Assembly: GCA_902783205.1 (NCBI GenBank) | Contig: CACZQE010000035.1 | Coordinates: 1 to 14,888, forward strand | Origin: an uncultured Lachnospiraceae bacterium | GTDB taxonomy: Bacteria > Bacillota_A > Clostridia > Lachnospirales > Lachnospiraceae | DNA: 14,888 nt | Direction: 5' to 3' | Part shown: positions 6,037 through 14,250 of the stretch, in pieces | Position numbering within the stretch: the first letter of the stretch is position 1 | Layout: every line of letters starts with the position of its first letter | Program-made: the position numbers and the translations under genes | Notes under the pieces: generated by a model | Databases searched by the model: none | The model's input: only the letters and a program-made list of their open reading frames with translations | Told to the model about the DNA's origin: nothing

Positions 6037-8665
6037 ACCAGTTTTTCCCTTCACTGACATCTACCACAAGGGCAACCTGAAGATCTGCGGCTCCCATCAT
6101 TTCCTCTTCCAGAATCCTGCGGACTTCCTCCTTCTCTTCTTCTTTTGCCTCGATCAGGAGTTCATCGTGAATCTGCAGGATCAGCCTGGACTCCAGATTT
6201 TCTTCTTTAAGTCTTCTGCTGACACGGATCATGGCGATCTTAATGATATCCGCGGCTGTTCCCTGGATGGAGGAGTTCATGGCCGCCCGCTCGCCGAAAG
6301 ATCTCTGCATAAAGTTGCTGGAAGAAAGCTCCGGGATGGGCCGGATCCTTCCGTAAAGGGTCTTAACATAACCCTTTTCCCTGGCGTAAGCCACATTTGC
6401 GTCCAGATAGTTTTTGATTCCGGGATAAGTTGCAAAGTACTTCTCTATATAGTCCTGCGCCTCTTTCCGTGTGATACCCAGATCCTGACTTAATCCGAAG
6501 GCACTGATGCCATAAACGATACCGAAGTTTACAGCTTTAGCGTTTCTTCTCAGGTCCGGCGTCACATCTTCCAGCGGGACGCCAAAAACCTGGGATGCCG
6601 TGATCCTGTGAATGTCCTGGTCATGCCGGTAAGCTTCGATCAGACTCTCATCCCCTGCCATATGGGCCAGGACTCTGAGCTCAATCTGGGAATAATCCGC
6701 ACTGACAAAGACATGTCCCGGACCCGGAACAAAGACCTTTCTGATTTCTCTTCCCAGGGGCATTCTTATGGGAATGTTCTGCAGGTTGGGGTCTGAGCTT
6801 GAAAGGCGGCCGGTAGCTGTTACTTTCTGATGAAACTTGCCGTGGATCCTTCCGTCCTCATTTATATAAGCCGCCAGCCCGTCAGCATAGGTGGATTTCA
6901 GCTTGGTCAGCTGGCGGTACTCCAGGATGTCGGATACAAAAGGATAATCCGGGGCCAGCTTGTCCAGAATATCGGCGCTGGTGGAATAGCCTGTTTTGGT
7001 CTTCTTGGCAAAAGGCATCTTCATTTCCTCAAAGAGGATCACGCCAAGCTGTTTGGGAGAATTTATGTTAAATTCCTTCCCTGCCTGCCGATAGATTTCT
7101 TTTTCAAGGGCTGTAATTTTTTCGGACAGCTGTCTTCCGTACTCCTGGAGAGCTTCCTTTTCAACCCGGATACCGCAGCGCTCCATTTCAGCCAGAACCG
7201 GCACCATGGGCATTTCAATTTCCCTGAAGAGAGACAGCATACCCTCTTCTTCCAGATGCTTTTCCAGAACCGGTGCTGCTCTGAAGGGCACATAAGACAG
7301 GCTTGCCGCAAGCTGACGCATTTCTTCCTTTCCGGGATCAAAAACCTCCGACAGTTCTTTCTTTCCGCAGATTTCCTTTCTGGAAGGCAATGTGACCATC
7401 AGATAATCTCTGGCAATGTCATCGTAATCATAGGACGACTGCAGGGGATTGAGCAGGTAAGCCATAATGCCGGTATCCCGCCTCTTCCCGGTCAGGTCTG
7501 CCGCTGCGGGAGCAAATGCGATCAGTGCCTTGTAATCCAGAAGGTCCAGTGCTGTCCCTGAACTTACGAAGTCATCAAGAATCTGCCCGGGCAGGTCTTC
7601 CCCTCCGGGACCGGTGATCACAGCTGTATATACTTTGTCATTTTTCATAAATGTCAGGGAAAATGCCCTGATATGATCCGGTCCGCCCACGATGCCCAGA
7701 CCTGCTCTTCCTGCCTTCTCGGCTTCGGAAAAGACTCTCTTTATCTCTTCCGGATCATGGATCCAGTCAGCCTCCACACCGTCATTTTCTTTATGCTCAC
7801 TTCCGAAAAGCGGAAGCAGGCTCTTTAATTCCAGATCCTTGCAGATCTGATAGGAAGCCGCATTGAAGAGATCACCGATTCTGGCATCGCGGAAATGATA
7901 GTCCAGATCACAGTCTGTCTTTATGGTGGCAAGATTCTTACTCAGTATTGCAAGGTCATAATACTCGGCCAGATTATTCCTGGCCTTGGCCGGTTTGATC
8001 TCATCTATATGAGTATAGGCGTTTTCAATGGAATGCCAGGTTCCGATGATCTTTGCCGCCGTTTTCTCCCCGATGCCGGGAACGCCGGGGATATTGTCCG
8101 ACGCATCACCCATCAGACCTTTCATATCGATAAACTCCACGGGGGTCACTCCGTAAAGTTCCTGAACATCTGAAGAAAAATAGTCTTCTGTGGTGGTCTT
8201 GCCTCCTCTGGTCCGGGGCATCTTGATTTTGATCTTTTCGGTAGCCAGCTGCAGAAGGTCTCTGTCTCCCGAAACGATAACAACTTCAAAACCTTCTTTC
8301 TCCGCGTCAAATGCAATGGTCCCGAGAATATCGTCCGCTTCCAGGGAAGCCTGGGTGACCACGGGAATTTCCATGGATGTCAGTACATCCTTCACCAGGG
8401 GAACCTGTTCGTGCAGTTCTTTCGGCATAGGTTTCCGCGTACCCTTATACTCTTTGAATACTTTATGGCGGAAGGTGGGCTCCTTACGGTCAAAAGCCGC
8501 CAGAAGATGTGTCGGCTTTTCCTCTTCCATATATCGGAGCATGATATTCAGAAAACCCAGAACGGCATTGGTGTGCTGCCCCCTTGCGTTTGTCAGGTCG
8601 GGCAGCCCGTAAAAAGCACGGTTCAAAAGGCTGTGTCCGTCTAATAGCATTATTTTTTCCGGCAT
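6023..8665 (-). CDS. polA: DNA polymerase I, with degenerate proofreading domain
   Basis: This 880-residue protein fills gaps and removes RNA primers in repair and lagging-strand synthesis. Residues 1-290 form the 5'-3' exonuclease, with metal-binding acidic residues intact (D9, D59, D111/D112 in LEADDILG, D134/D136 in SGDRDLL, D187/D190 in MGDASDNIPG). Residues about 300-480 keep the fold of the 3'-5' exonuclease but not its active site: the expected DxE strand reads GLGIVGG (322-328), and the YxxxD motif is absent, with only the region around D397 recognisable. The polymerase is complete: motif A DYSQIELR (D657), motif B RRNAKAVNFGIVYG (from about 706), motif C QIHDE (H833-E835). It is therefore expected to polymerise without proofreading, as in Bacillus relatives. 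The ATG at 8665 has AAGGAG 6 nt upstream. It overlaps coaE and follows the zinc-finger gene by 34 bp. Confidence 0.97.
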   Translation of the reverse strand: MPEKIMLLDGHSLLNRAFYGLPDLTNARGQHTNAVLGFLNIMLRYMEEEKPTHLLAAFDRKEPTFRHKVFKEYKGTRKPMPKELHEQVPLVKDVLTSMEIPVVTQASLEADDILGTIAFDAEKEGFEVVIVSGDRDLLQLATEKIKIKMPRTRGGKTTTEDYFSSDVQELYGVTPVEFIDMKGLMGDASDNIPGVPGIGEKTAAKIIGTWHSIENAYTHIDEIKPAKARNNLAEYYDLAILSKNLATIKTDCDLDYHFRDARIGDLFNAASYQICKDLELKSLLPLFGSEHKENDGVEADWIHDPEEIKRVFSEAEKAGRAGLGIVGGPDHIRAFSLTFMKNDKVYTAVITGPGGEDLPGQILDDFVSSGTALDLLDYKALIAFAPAAADLTGKRRDTGIMAYLLNPLQSSYDYDDIARDYLMVTLPSRKEICGKKELSEVFDPGKEEMRQLAASLSYVPFRAAPVLEKHLEEEGMLSLFREIEMPMVPVLAEMERCGIRVEKEALQEYGRQLSEKITALEKEIYRQAGKEFNINSPKQLGVILFEEMKMPFAKKTKTGYSTSADILDKLAPDYPFVSDILEYRQLTKLKSTYADGLAAYINEDGRIHGKFHQKVTATGRLSSSDPNLQNIPIRMPLGREIRKVFVPGPGHVFVSADYSQIELRVLAHMAGDESLIEAYRHDQDIHRITASQVFGVPLEDVTPDLRRNAKAVNFGIVYGISAFGLSQDLGITRKEAQDYIEKYFATYPGIKNYLDANVAYAREKGYVKTLYGRIRPIPELSSSNFMQRSFGERAAMNSSIQGTAADIIKIAMIRVSRRLKEENLESRLILQIHDELLIEAKEEEKEEVRRILEEEMMGAADLQVALVVDVSEGKNWYEAK

Positions 8666-8699
8666 CTTGTTCTCCTTATCTGACGATGGCCGCTCCGGC

Positions 8700-9053
8700 T
8701 CAGAGCATATATGCGGTCATGGTGCTGTAAACGATATAGGCCAGGACGGAAACGGCAAAGAGGATCAGGATCAGATAAACGGTCAGACGGGTATAATTCT
8801 CCCGTTTTTTCTCCACTTTAATCTGATCGTAGCGGTCTCTCATATCCTCTGCAAGCTCAGAGGTAAAGTCCGCCGTAAGCACGCTCCCGTTTTCCAGCTG
8901 GCGCAAACCGTTCAGCATGGTATAGTATATTTCCAGTTCTTCACTGCATTTTGGACAGGCGCGGATATGATCGATAAATTCCACCGTCTCGTCATCATCC
9001 AGGCGGTAATCGATAAAAGCCTGCATAAGAGACTGTGTTTTTCTGCAGTCCAT
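8700..9053 (-). CDS. Small membrane-anchored zinc-finger (anti-sigma-like) protein
   Basis: This 117-residue protein has an N-terminal ZAS-type zinc-binding motif: C3, H29, C33 and C36, in the pattern C-x25-H-x3-C-x2-C (HIRACPKC). A polar, partly acidic linker follows, then one membrane helix at about residues 90-109 (TVYLILILFAVSVLAYIVYS) and a short tail. The arrangement, cytosolic zinc finger then a single helix, is that of anti-sigma factors and related putative zinc-finger proteins, which hold an ECF sigma factor at the membrane. No sigma factor gene is next to it, and the extracytoplasmic part is only a few residues, so sensing by an outer domain is unlikely. The ATG at 9053 has GGAGG 7 nt upstream. 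It sits 20 bp after the aminopeptidase gene and 34 bp before polA, apparently within one transcript. Function is unknown; anti-sigma activity is a guess from the fold. Confidence 0.85.
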   Translation of the reverse strand: MDCRKTQSLMQAFIDYRLDDDETVEFIDHIRACPKCSEELEIYYTMLNGLRQLENGSVLTADFTSELAEDMRDRYDQIKVEKKRENYTRLTVYLILILFAVSVLAYIVYSTMTAYML

Positions 9054-9073
9054 TCAGTATCCTCCGGTGAGGT

Positions 9074-10453
9074 CTATGCCTCCTTCAGAAATGCAAGATA
9101 ACCTTTCAGTGCTTCAAAGAGATCGACTTTGCTGATAATCTCCCAGGGCGCGTGCATACTCAGTACCGAAACGCCGCTGTCCACCACGTTCATCCCGTAG
9201 AGAGCCGCGATGTAGGCGATGGTACCGCCGCCGCCGGCGTCGACACGGCCCAGCTCAGATGTCTGGAAAGCTACCTTGTTGTCATCAAATATTCTCCGTA
9301 TTTTTGCCAGATACTCGGCATTAGTGTCATTGGATTCAAACTTGCCGCCTGCTCCGGTAAACTTATTCAGTACCATGCCTTTTCCGAAATAGGCACAGTT
9401 TTTCGGCTCATAGACATCCTTGTAGGCGGGATCATAAGCCGCGCTTACATCGGATGAGAGCATATTGGAGGCTGCCATGGTCCTTCTGACCATAAGGTTG
9501 GAATCATGCCCCATAAGAGCCAGGACTTCAGCTACCGTGTTCTCAAAGAACATGGAAGAAAGCCCCGTAGCACCCACACTGCCGATCTCCTCCTTATCCA
9601 CAAGGATACAGCAGCTGGTCCGCTCCGGATTTTCCGTCTCCATCATGGCCCTGAAGGAAGGATAGGCACAGACTCTGTCATCGTGTCCGTATCCGGCGAT
9701 CATACTCCTGTCCAGGCCGCATTCTCTTGCGGGTCCCGCAGGGACGATCTCCAGTTCTGCGGAGAGAAAATCTTCCTCTTCCACACCGTATTTTTCATTC
9801 AGTATTTTCAGTATGTTCTCCCTGACCGCATCCTTTTCCGTATCAGGGAGGGGCCGGCTGCCGACAAGTATATCAAGGGCCTCCCCCTCAATTACTTCAT
9901 TGGCTTTTTTCTCCATCTGTTTTCTTCCCAGATGAGGAAGAAGGTCAGTAACATAAACTACCGGGTCCGCGGTATCTTCCCCGATCACAACATCCACCTT
10001 GCTCCCGTCCTTGCGGGCAACCACACCGTGGATGGCCAGGGGCAGGGTTACCCACTGGTACTTTTTGATTCCCCCGTAATAATGGGTATCCAGGTAGGCG
10101 AGTTCAGTATCCTCATAAAGAGGGTTCTGTTTAATGTCAAGCCGCGGAGAATCTATGTGGGCACAGAGGATATTCATTCCTTCGGTAACCGGTCTTGTTC
10201 CGATCTGGAAAAGGGCAATGGTTTTATGCATACCGGCAGCGTATACTTTATCTCCTGCCTTCAGGCTTTTCCCTTCCCGGATCAGATCTTCCAGAGGAAG
10301 GTAACCCTGTTTTTCCGCCTCTGAAGCAAAAAAGGCTGTACATTCTCTTTCTGTCTTACATTCTGAGAGGAAGCGGATATAGTCTTTTGAAAGGCTTTCT
10401 ACCGCATCATTTTCCTTTGTTTCAAGTGACAGCCAGCAATTATCTTTTTTCAT
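9074..10453 (-). CDS. M18 family metalloaminopeptidase
   Basis: This 459-residue cytosolic enzyme removes N-terminal residues, preferably acidic ones in characterised relatives, from peptides. The di-zinc site is present: H99 and D101 in CAHIDSPRLD, D258/D259 in GYGHDDRV, E288/E289 in VDKEEIGSVG, and H434 in MHAPWE near the C-terminus. The conserved stretch HYYGGIKKYQW (about 124-134) is typical of M18 peptidases and separates them from the related M42 and M20 groups. Length is usual and no export signal is seen. The ATG at 10453 has AGGAG 8 nt upstream. It is the first gene of a tight leftward group (aminopeptidase, zinc-finger protein, polA, coaE) that begins after the 71-bp A+T-rich gap behind pyruvate carboxylase. 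It probably serves peptide turnover or use of peptides as nutrients. Confidence 0.95.
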   Translation of the reverse strand: MKKDNCWLSLETKENDAVESLSKDYIRFLSECKTERECTAFFASEAEKQGYLPLEDLIREGKSLKAGDKVYAAGMHKTIALFQIGTRPVTEGMNILCAHIDSPRLDIKQNPLYEDTELAYLDTHYYGGIKKYQWVTLPLAIHGVVARKDGSKVDVVIGEDTADPVVYVTDLLPHLGRKQMEKKANEVIEGEALDILVGSRPLPDTEKDAVRENILKILNEKYGVEEEDFLSAELEIVPAGPARECGLDRSMIAGYGHDDRVCAYPSFRAMMETENPERTSCCILVDKEEIGSVGATGLSSMFFENTVAEVLALMGHDSNLMVRRTMAASNMLSSDVSAAYDPAYKDVYEPKNCAYFGKGMVLNKFTGAGGKFESNDTNAEYLAKIRRIFDDNKVAFQTSELGRVDAGGGGTIAYIAALYGMNVVDSGVSVLSMHAPWEIISKVDLFEALKGYLAFLKEA

Positions 10454-10480
10454 TATTCTGTCTCCTATGTATGTATTTTG

Positions 10481-10499
10481 TTGTAAATATTATATGTTA
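10481..10499 (-). promoter_or_regulatory. Possible promoter in the A+T-rich gap before the aminopeptidase gene
   Basis: The gap of 71 bp between the pyc stop and the aminopeptidase start is almost entirely A+T. On the minus strand it holds a TATAAT hexamer in the context ACATATAATATT, a suitable distance from the aminopeptidase ATG, but no clear -35 box 16-18 bp upstream. Because the whole gap is A+T-rich, a chance -10 match is quite possible. I saw no convincing terminator for pyc here. Confidence 0.3.
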
Positions 10500-10524
10500 T
10501 TTGTTAATATAACTTATATTTTTA

Positions 10525-13500
10525 TTAGTTATCGTGAAACTCCACTATCTTCAGGTCGTCATGTTCCAGAGTGGACAGATCCATTTCGGGCAGTTCCGGA
10601 TGAACCTCTTTGTGTTTCTCATCCTCATCCAGGACAAAAATGACAAGCAGGGTATCCTCGTTGACCTCGTCTCCGTCCTTAACCAGAATCTGTTCCACGG
10701 TTCCGTTAACTCTGGATGTGACCGTGGTTTCCATCTTCATGGCTTCTATGGTCATGATAGGATCATTTCTGTTAATATGATCTCCTTCCTTAACCTGTAT
10801 ATCACTGATCAGACCCGGAAGGGGTGCTCCCAGATGTCCGGGATTCTTATGGTCTGTGTGGATAGTCCTGTCTGCCTTGACCTCAAAGGCCTTATCAAAG
10901 ATTTTTACCTCACGCAGGAATCCGTTAACCTCGAACTGCATGACTCTGTAGCCTTCCTCATCCGGCTCGGACTTGCTGATAAACTTGATCTGGGTATCGA
11001 TTCCCTTCTCAATCTGCACCGTGGTCTCTTCACCGGGACGAAGTCCGTAGAAATACACGTGGCTTTCCAGCTTGGATACATCCGCGTATGACTGGAAATG
11101 GGCACAGTAGTCTTCATATACCCTGGGATAAAGGGCGTAACTTAAAACTTTCTGCTCCATGACCGCGTCACTGGTCATCTCATCGATAAAGTATTCTTTC
11201 TTAAGATGGGCAGATATGGCATCGAAATCTGCGGGAGGAAGAAGGGATCCCGGTCTTACAGTGATCGGCTCCTGGTTTTTCAGGATTATTTTCTGCAGAG
11301 CTTCGGGGAATCCTCCCTCCGGCTGGCCGAACTCGCCGCGGAAAAACTGAACGACGGATTTGGGGAAGGAAAGGTCTTTTCCCTTTTCCAGGATGTTATC
11401 CCTGTTCAGATTATTCTTCTGCATGAAAATGGCAAGATCTCCCACAGCCTTGGAAGTCGGTGTCGCTTTGATGATCCTTCCCATCAGTTCATCTGCCTGA
11501 TGGTAGAGCTCCCATAATTCCCCGATTCTGTTCCCTGTACCCATCTCCTCGATCTGGGATACAAAGTTGGAATACTGGCCGCCGGGTATCTGCAGGCGGT
11601 AGATTTCCGGGTCAGGGGCATCCATGCCGCTCTCATAGACTTTATAGACCTTTCTTGCCTCATGATAATATTTATTGAGGACCATCAGGCCTTCTTCATC
11701 CAGGCCTGTATCCCTCTGGGTACCCCTGAGAGCCGCTGCCAGAGCGTTCATGGAAGGCTGGCTGGTCAGAGAACTCATGGATCCGATAGCGCAGTCCACA
11801 ATGTCGACCCCTGCCTCGGCAGCCATCAGATAAGTGGCAATACCGTTGCCGCTGGTATCATGAGTATGCAGGTGCAGAGGCAGCTTTACCTCGGACCTGA
11901 GGGCTTCCACAAGCTGCTTTGCCGCATAGGGGCGAAGCAGGGAAGACATATCCTTCACTGCAATCACATGGCAGCCCATCCTCTCCAGCTCCCTGGCCTT
12001 GGCACAGTAATAGTCCAGGGTATATTTTTTCTCTTTGGGATCTGTGAAGTCACCGCCGTAGCATATGGTACCTTCCACGATCTTGCCGGCCTTCAGTACT
12101 TCCTCCACAGGAAGTTTGATATTTTCATACCAGTTCAGACTGTCGAAGATCCTGTAGACATCAATTCCATGATCGCTGGACACTTTGATGAACTGGCGTA
12201 TGACATTGTCGGGATAGGGACTGTAGCCCACCAGATTGGAGCCTCTTAAGAGCATCTGGATCAGGACATTGGGCATGCGCTCCCGCATGAGGTCCAGCCG
12301 CTTCCAGGGCGATTCCTTGAGGAAGCGGTACTGGGTATCATAGGTCGCCCCGCCCCAGGCCTCCAGGGAAAATGCATTTCGCAGATAGAGGTTGGAGGCT
12401 CTTGCGGCACCGGCCAGCTCCTTGGTCCGCATCCTTGTTGCGATCAGGGACTGCTGGGCATCCCGCATGGTGGTATCAGTCACAAACAGCCTCTTGCTTC
12501 TCCGGATCTTTCTGGTAAACTCACCGGCTCCCAGCCGCAGGAAATCATCTCTGGTTCCCTCGATACGAGCCGAATCATCAATCCTGGGAACGACCCTGTC
12601 TTCCAGATAAGGCTTGGGTCCGGGATTGACATTTACCATCTTATTGGCCAGGAACTCCAGCAGCTTTGTGGTTCGGTCCTGTTTAAAATGGTACTCTACA
12701 AGCTCCGGCGTCTCCTCGATAAATGTTGTATAGCACTTACCTTCCTCAAATGTCCTGTTTCTGAGCACATTGATCAGGAAGGTTGTGTTGGTGCGGATAC
12801 CGTGGATCCGCAGTTCCTTGAGGGCGCGGACCGATTTGCGGATGGCACTCTCAAAAGAACGGTCATAGGCCACTGCCTTGACCAGAAGACTGTCATAGTA
12901 GGGGGTGATCACGGCCCCGCTGTAGGCATTGCCGCCGTCGAGCCTGATCCCGTTGCCGGCCCCTGTCTCATATACCTCGATCCTGCCCTTGTCCGGCAGG
13001 AACTGGTTGGCCGGATCTTCGGATGTCACGCGGACTTCGATAGCGTAACCCTGACATTTCACCTCGTTCTGGGAATAAATGTGAATCTGCTTGCTGTTGA
13101 GGGGATAACCCATGGCGATCAGAAGCTGGCAGATTACCAGGTCTATGCCTGTCACCATCTCGGTTACCGTATGCTCTACCTGCAGCCTGGGATTCATTTC
13201 TATAAAGTATGCGTTCTCATTCTGATCCACCAGGAACTCCATGGTCCCGCAGTTGGTGTAGCCCACCCGGCGGGCCAGTCTCTTTGCACTGTCCGTGATC
13301 TTTTTCCTGGTCTCGGGGGAAATAGTCCAGGCCGGGGCAAACTCGATTACTTTCTGGTTCCTTCTCTGCAGGGAACAGTCCCTGTCGTAGAGATGGACGA
13401 TATTGCCGTAGTTGTCTCCCAGAATCTGAACCTCTATGTGTTTGGGCCGGATCAGATACTTTTCTATAAAGAGCTTGGACTTGCCGAATGCCCTGGATGA

Positions 13501-14082
13501 TTCTCTGTCGGCAAGGCGAAATGCCCCCGGCATGGATTCTCTGTCCCTGACCACCCGCATGCCGCGGCCGCCCCCGCCGTTGGAGGCTTTCAGGATCACG
13601 GGATAGCCGATCTCATCAGCAATCTCCATAGCTGTTTCCACATCTTTGATGGCAAAGTCATTTCCTGCCAGGATGGGCACCCTGCTTTCCCTGGCTGCCT
13701 GTTTGGCGGAAATCTTGTCTCCCATGATATTCATCGCTTCCACGTTTGGGCCGATGAATATGATACCGTTATCCTGGCAGGCCTGGGCAAATTCAGGATT
13801 CTCCGACAGAAAACCGTAGCCCGGATGTATGGCGTCCGCCTTTTTCTCTTTGGCGATCCGAATGATCGTTGGAATATCCAGGTAGGCATCCACAGGTCCT
13901 TTATCAGGATTCAGGGGATAGGCCTCATCCGCCTTGGTGCGGAAAAGGGCGTACCTGTCCTCTTTTGAGTAAACCGCGATCGAGCCGATGTCCAGCTCGG
14001 AAAGCGCGCGGAATATGCGGATTGCAATCTCGCCTCTGTTCGCGACAAGAACCTTCTTGAACTTTTTTGCGATTGACTGCAT
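10525..14082 (-). CDS. pyc: Pyruvate carboxylase (full-length, biotin-dependent)
   Basis: The enzyme carboxylates pyruvate to oxaloacetate using ATP, bicarbonate and biotin, feeding aspartate-family synthesis and the reductive branch of the TCA cycle. All domains are in one 1185-residue chain. Biotin carboxylase spans about 1-460 (VANRGEIAIRI at 13-23; ATP-grasp KASNGGGGRGM at 165-175; MNPRLQVEH at 296-304). Carboxyltransferase spans about 530-800, with the metal-binding DTTMRDAQQS (D536-S545), the lysine that is carbamylated in the family (K710 in VKDMSS), and HTHDTSG (H739/H741). A PC tetramerisation region follows. The biotinyl domain carries EAMKMETT, with biotin attached to K1116. About 35 mostly charged residues extend past the biotinyl domain. 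The ATG at 14082 has a strong AAGGAGG 8 nt upstream. It appears to be transcribed alone from the divergent promoter region. Confidence 0.98.
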   Translation of the reverse strand: MQSIAKKFKKVLVANRGEIAIRIFRALSELDIGSIAVYSKEDRYALFRTKADEAYPLNPDKGPVDAYLDIPTIIRIAKEKKADAIHPGYGFLSENPEFAQACQDNGIIFIGPNVEAMNIMGDKISAKQAARESRVPILAGNDFAIKDVETAMEIADEIGYPVILKASNGGGGRGMRVVRDRESMPGAFRLADRESSRAFGKSKLFIEKYLIRPKHIEVQILGDNYGNIVHLYDRDCSLQRRNQKVIEFAPAWTISPETRKKITDSAKRLARRVGYTNCGTMEFLVDQNENAYFIEMNPRLQVEHTVTEMVTGIDLVICQLLIAMGYPLNSKQIHIYSQNEVKCQGYAIEVRVTSEDPANQFLPDKGRIEVYETGAGNGIRLDGGNAYSGAVITPYYDSLLVKAVAYDRSFESAIRKSVRALKELRIHGIRTNTTFLINVLRNRTFEEGKCYTTFIEETPELVEYHFKQDRTTKLLEFLANKMVNVNPGPKPYLEDRVVPRIDDSARIEGTRDDFLRLGAGEFTRKIRRSKRLFVTDTTMRDAQQSLIATRMRTKELAGAARASNLYLRNAFSLEAWGGATYDTQYRFLKESPWKRLDLMRERMPNVLIQMLLRGSNLVGYSPYPDNVIRQFIKVSSDHGIDVYRIFDSLNWYENIKLPVEEVLKAGKIVEGTICYGGDFTDPKEKKYTLDYYCAKARELERMGCHVIAVKDMSSLLRPYAAKQLVEALRSEVKLPLHLHTHDTSGNGIATYLMAAEAGVDIVDCAIGSMSSLTSQPSMNALAAALRGTQRDTGLDEEGLMVLNKYYHEARKVYKVYESGMDAPDPEIYRLQIPGGQYSNFVSQIEEMGTGNRIGELWELYHQADELMGRIIKATPTSKAVGDLAIFMQKNNLNRDNILEKGKDLSFPKSVVQFFRGEFGQPEGGFPEALQKIILKNQEPITVRPGSLLPPADFDAISAHLKKEYFIDEMTSDAVMEQKVLSYALYPRVYEDYCAHFQSYADVSKLESHVYFYGLRPGEETTVQIEKGIDTQIKFISKSEPDEEGYRVMQFEVNGFLREVKIFDKAFEVKADRTIHTDHKNPGHLGAPLPGLISDIQVKEGDHINRNDPIMTIEAMKMETTVTSRVNGTVEQILVKDGDEVNEDTLLVIFVLDEDEKHKEVHPELPEMDLSTLEHDDLKIVEFHDN

Positions 14083-14115
14083 TTTTGTCTCCTCCTTTAA
14101 TCGTCTATACTAAAA

Positions 14116-14144
14116 ATTATACGGTGAAACGATGTGGAAAACAA
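14116..14144 (-). promoter_or_regulatory. Candidate sigma-A promoter of pyc
   Basis: On the minus strand TTGTTT (14139-14144) and a perfect TATAAT (14116-14121) are 17 bp apart. The expected start is near 14109, giving a leader of about 27 nt that carries the strong ribosome binding site. The inverted repeat at 14147-14164 sits immediately upstream of the -35 box, a position suited to a regulator of this promoter. Confidence 0.6.
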
Positions 14145-14146
14145 TA

Positions 14147-14164
14147 AAAATATCAGGATATTTT
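14147..14164 (+). promoter_or_regulatory. 18-bp perfect inverted repeat, candidate operator between pyc and the flavoprotein gene
   Basis: The sequence AAAATATC-AG-GATATTTT is a perfect palindrome with 8-bp arms and a 2-bp centre. It lies between the two divergent promoters, touching the upstream side of the pyc -35 box. A 10-bp part of it (AATATCAGGA, 14149-14158) recurs in the same orientation at 14195-14204, over the expected start of the flavoprotein transcript. It has no T-run that would mark a terminator and its loop is too short for a stable hairpin, so a protein-binding site is more likely. I cannot name the regulator. Confidence 0.45.
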
Positions 14165-14185
14165 CTATGCTTAAAGCCCGAAATG

Positions 14186-14194
14186 TGCTATAGT
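14186..14194 (+). promoter_or_regulatory. Candidate extended -10 promoter of the flavoprotein gene
   Basis: TGC TATAGT gives a -10 hexamer with five of six consensus bases (14189-14194) preceded by an extended -10 TG. No convincing -35 hexamer is present 16-18 bp upstream. The expected start near 14201 falls within the repeated AATATCAGGA and leaves a leader of about 50 nt before ATG 14251. Confidence 0.45.
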
Positions 14195-14250
14195 AATATC
14201 AGGAAAAAATGTCTGTATATGAGCACATTTACTGATAGAGGGGTATGATT

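Noticed and set aside
6037..6060. Longer CoaE start at 6060
   Set aside because: No ribosome binding site precedes it and the eight extra residues come before a normal CoaE N-terminus.
5762..6493. Plus-strand open frame of 243 codons across coaE and polA
   Set aside because: It is antisense to two well-identified genes, including polymerase motif C.
12688..13500. Plus-strand open frame of 270 codons inside pyc
   Set aside because: It is fully antisense to the conserved biotin carboxylase domain and has no recognisable motif.
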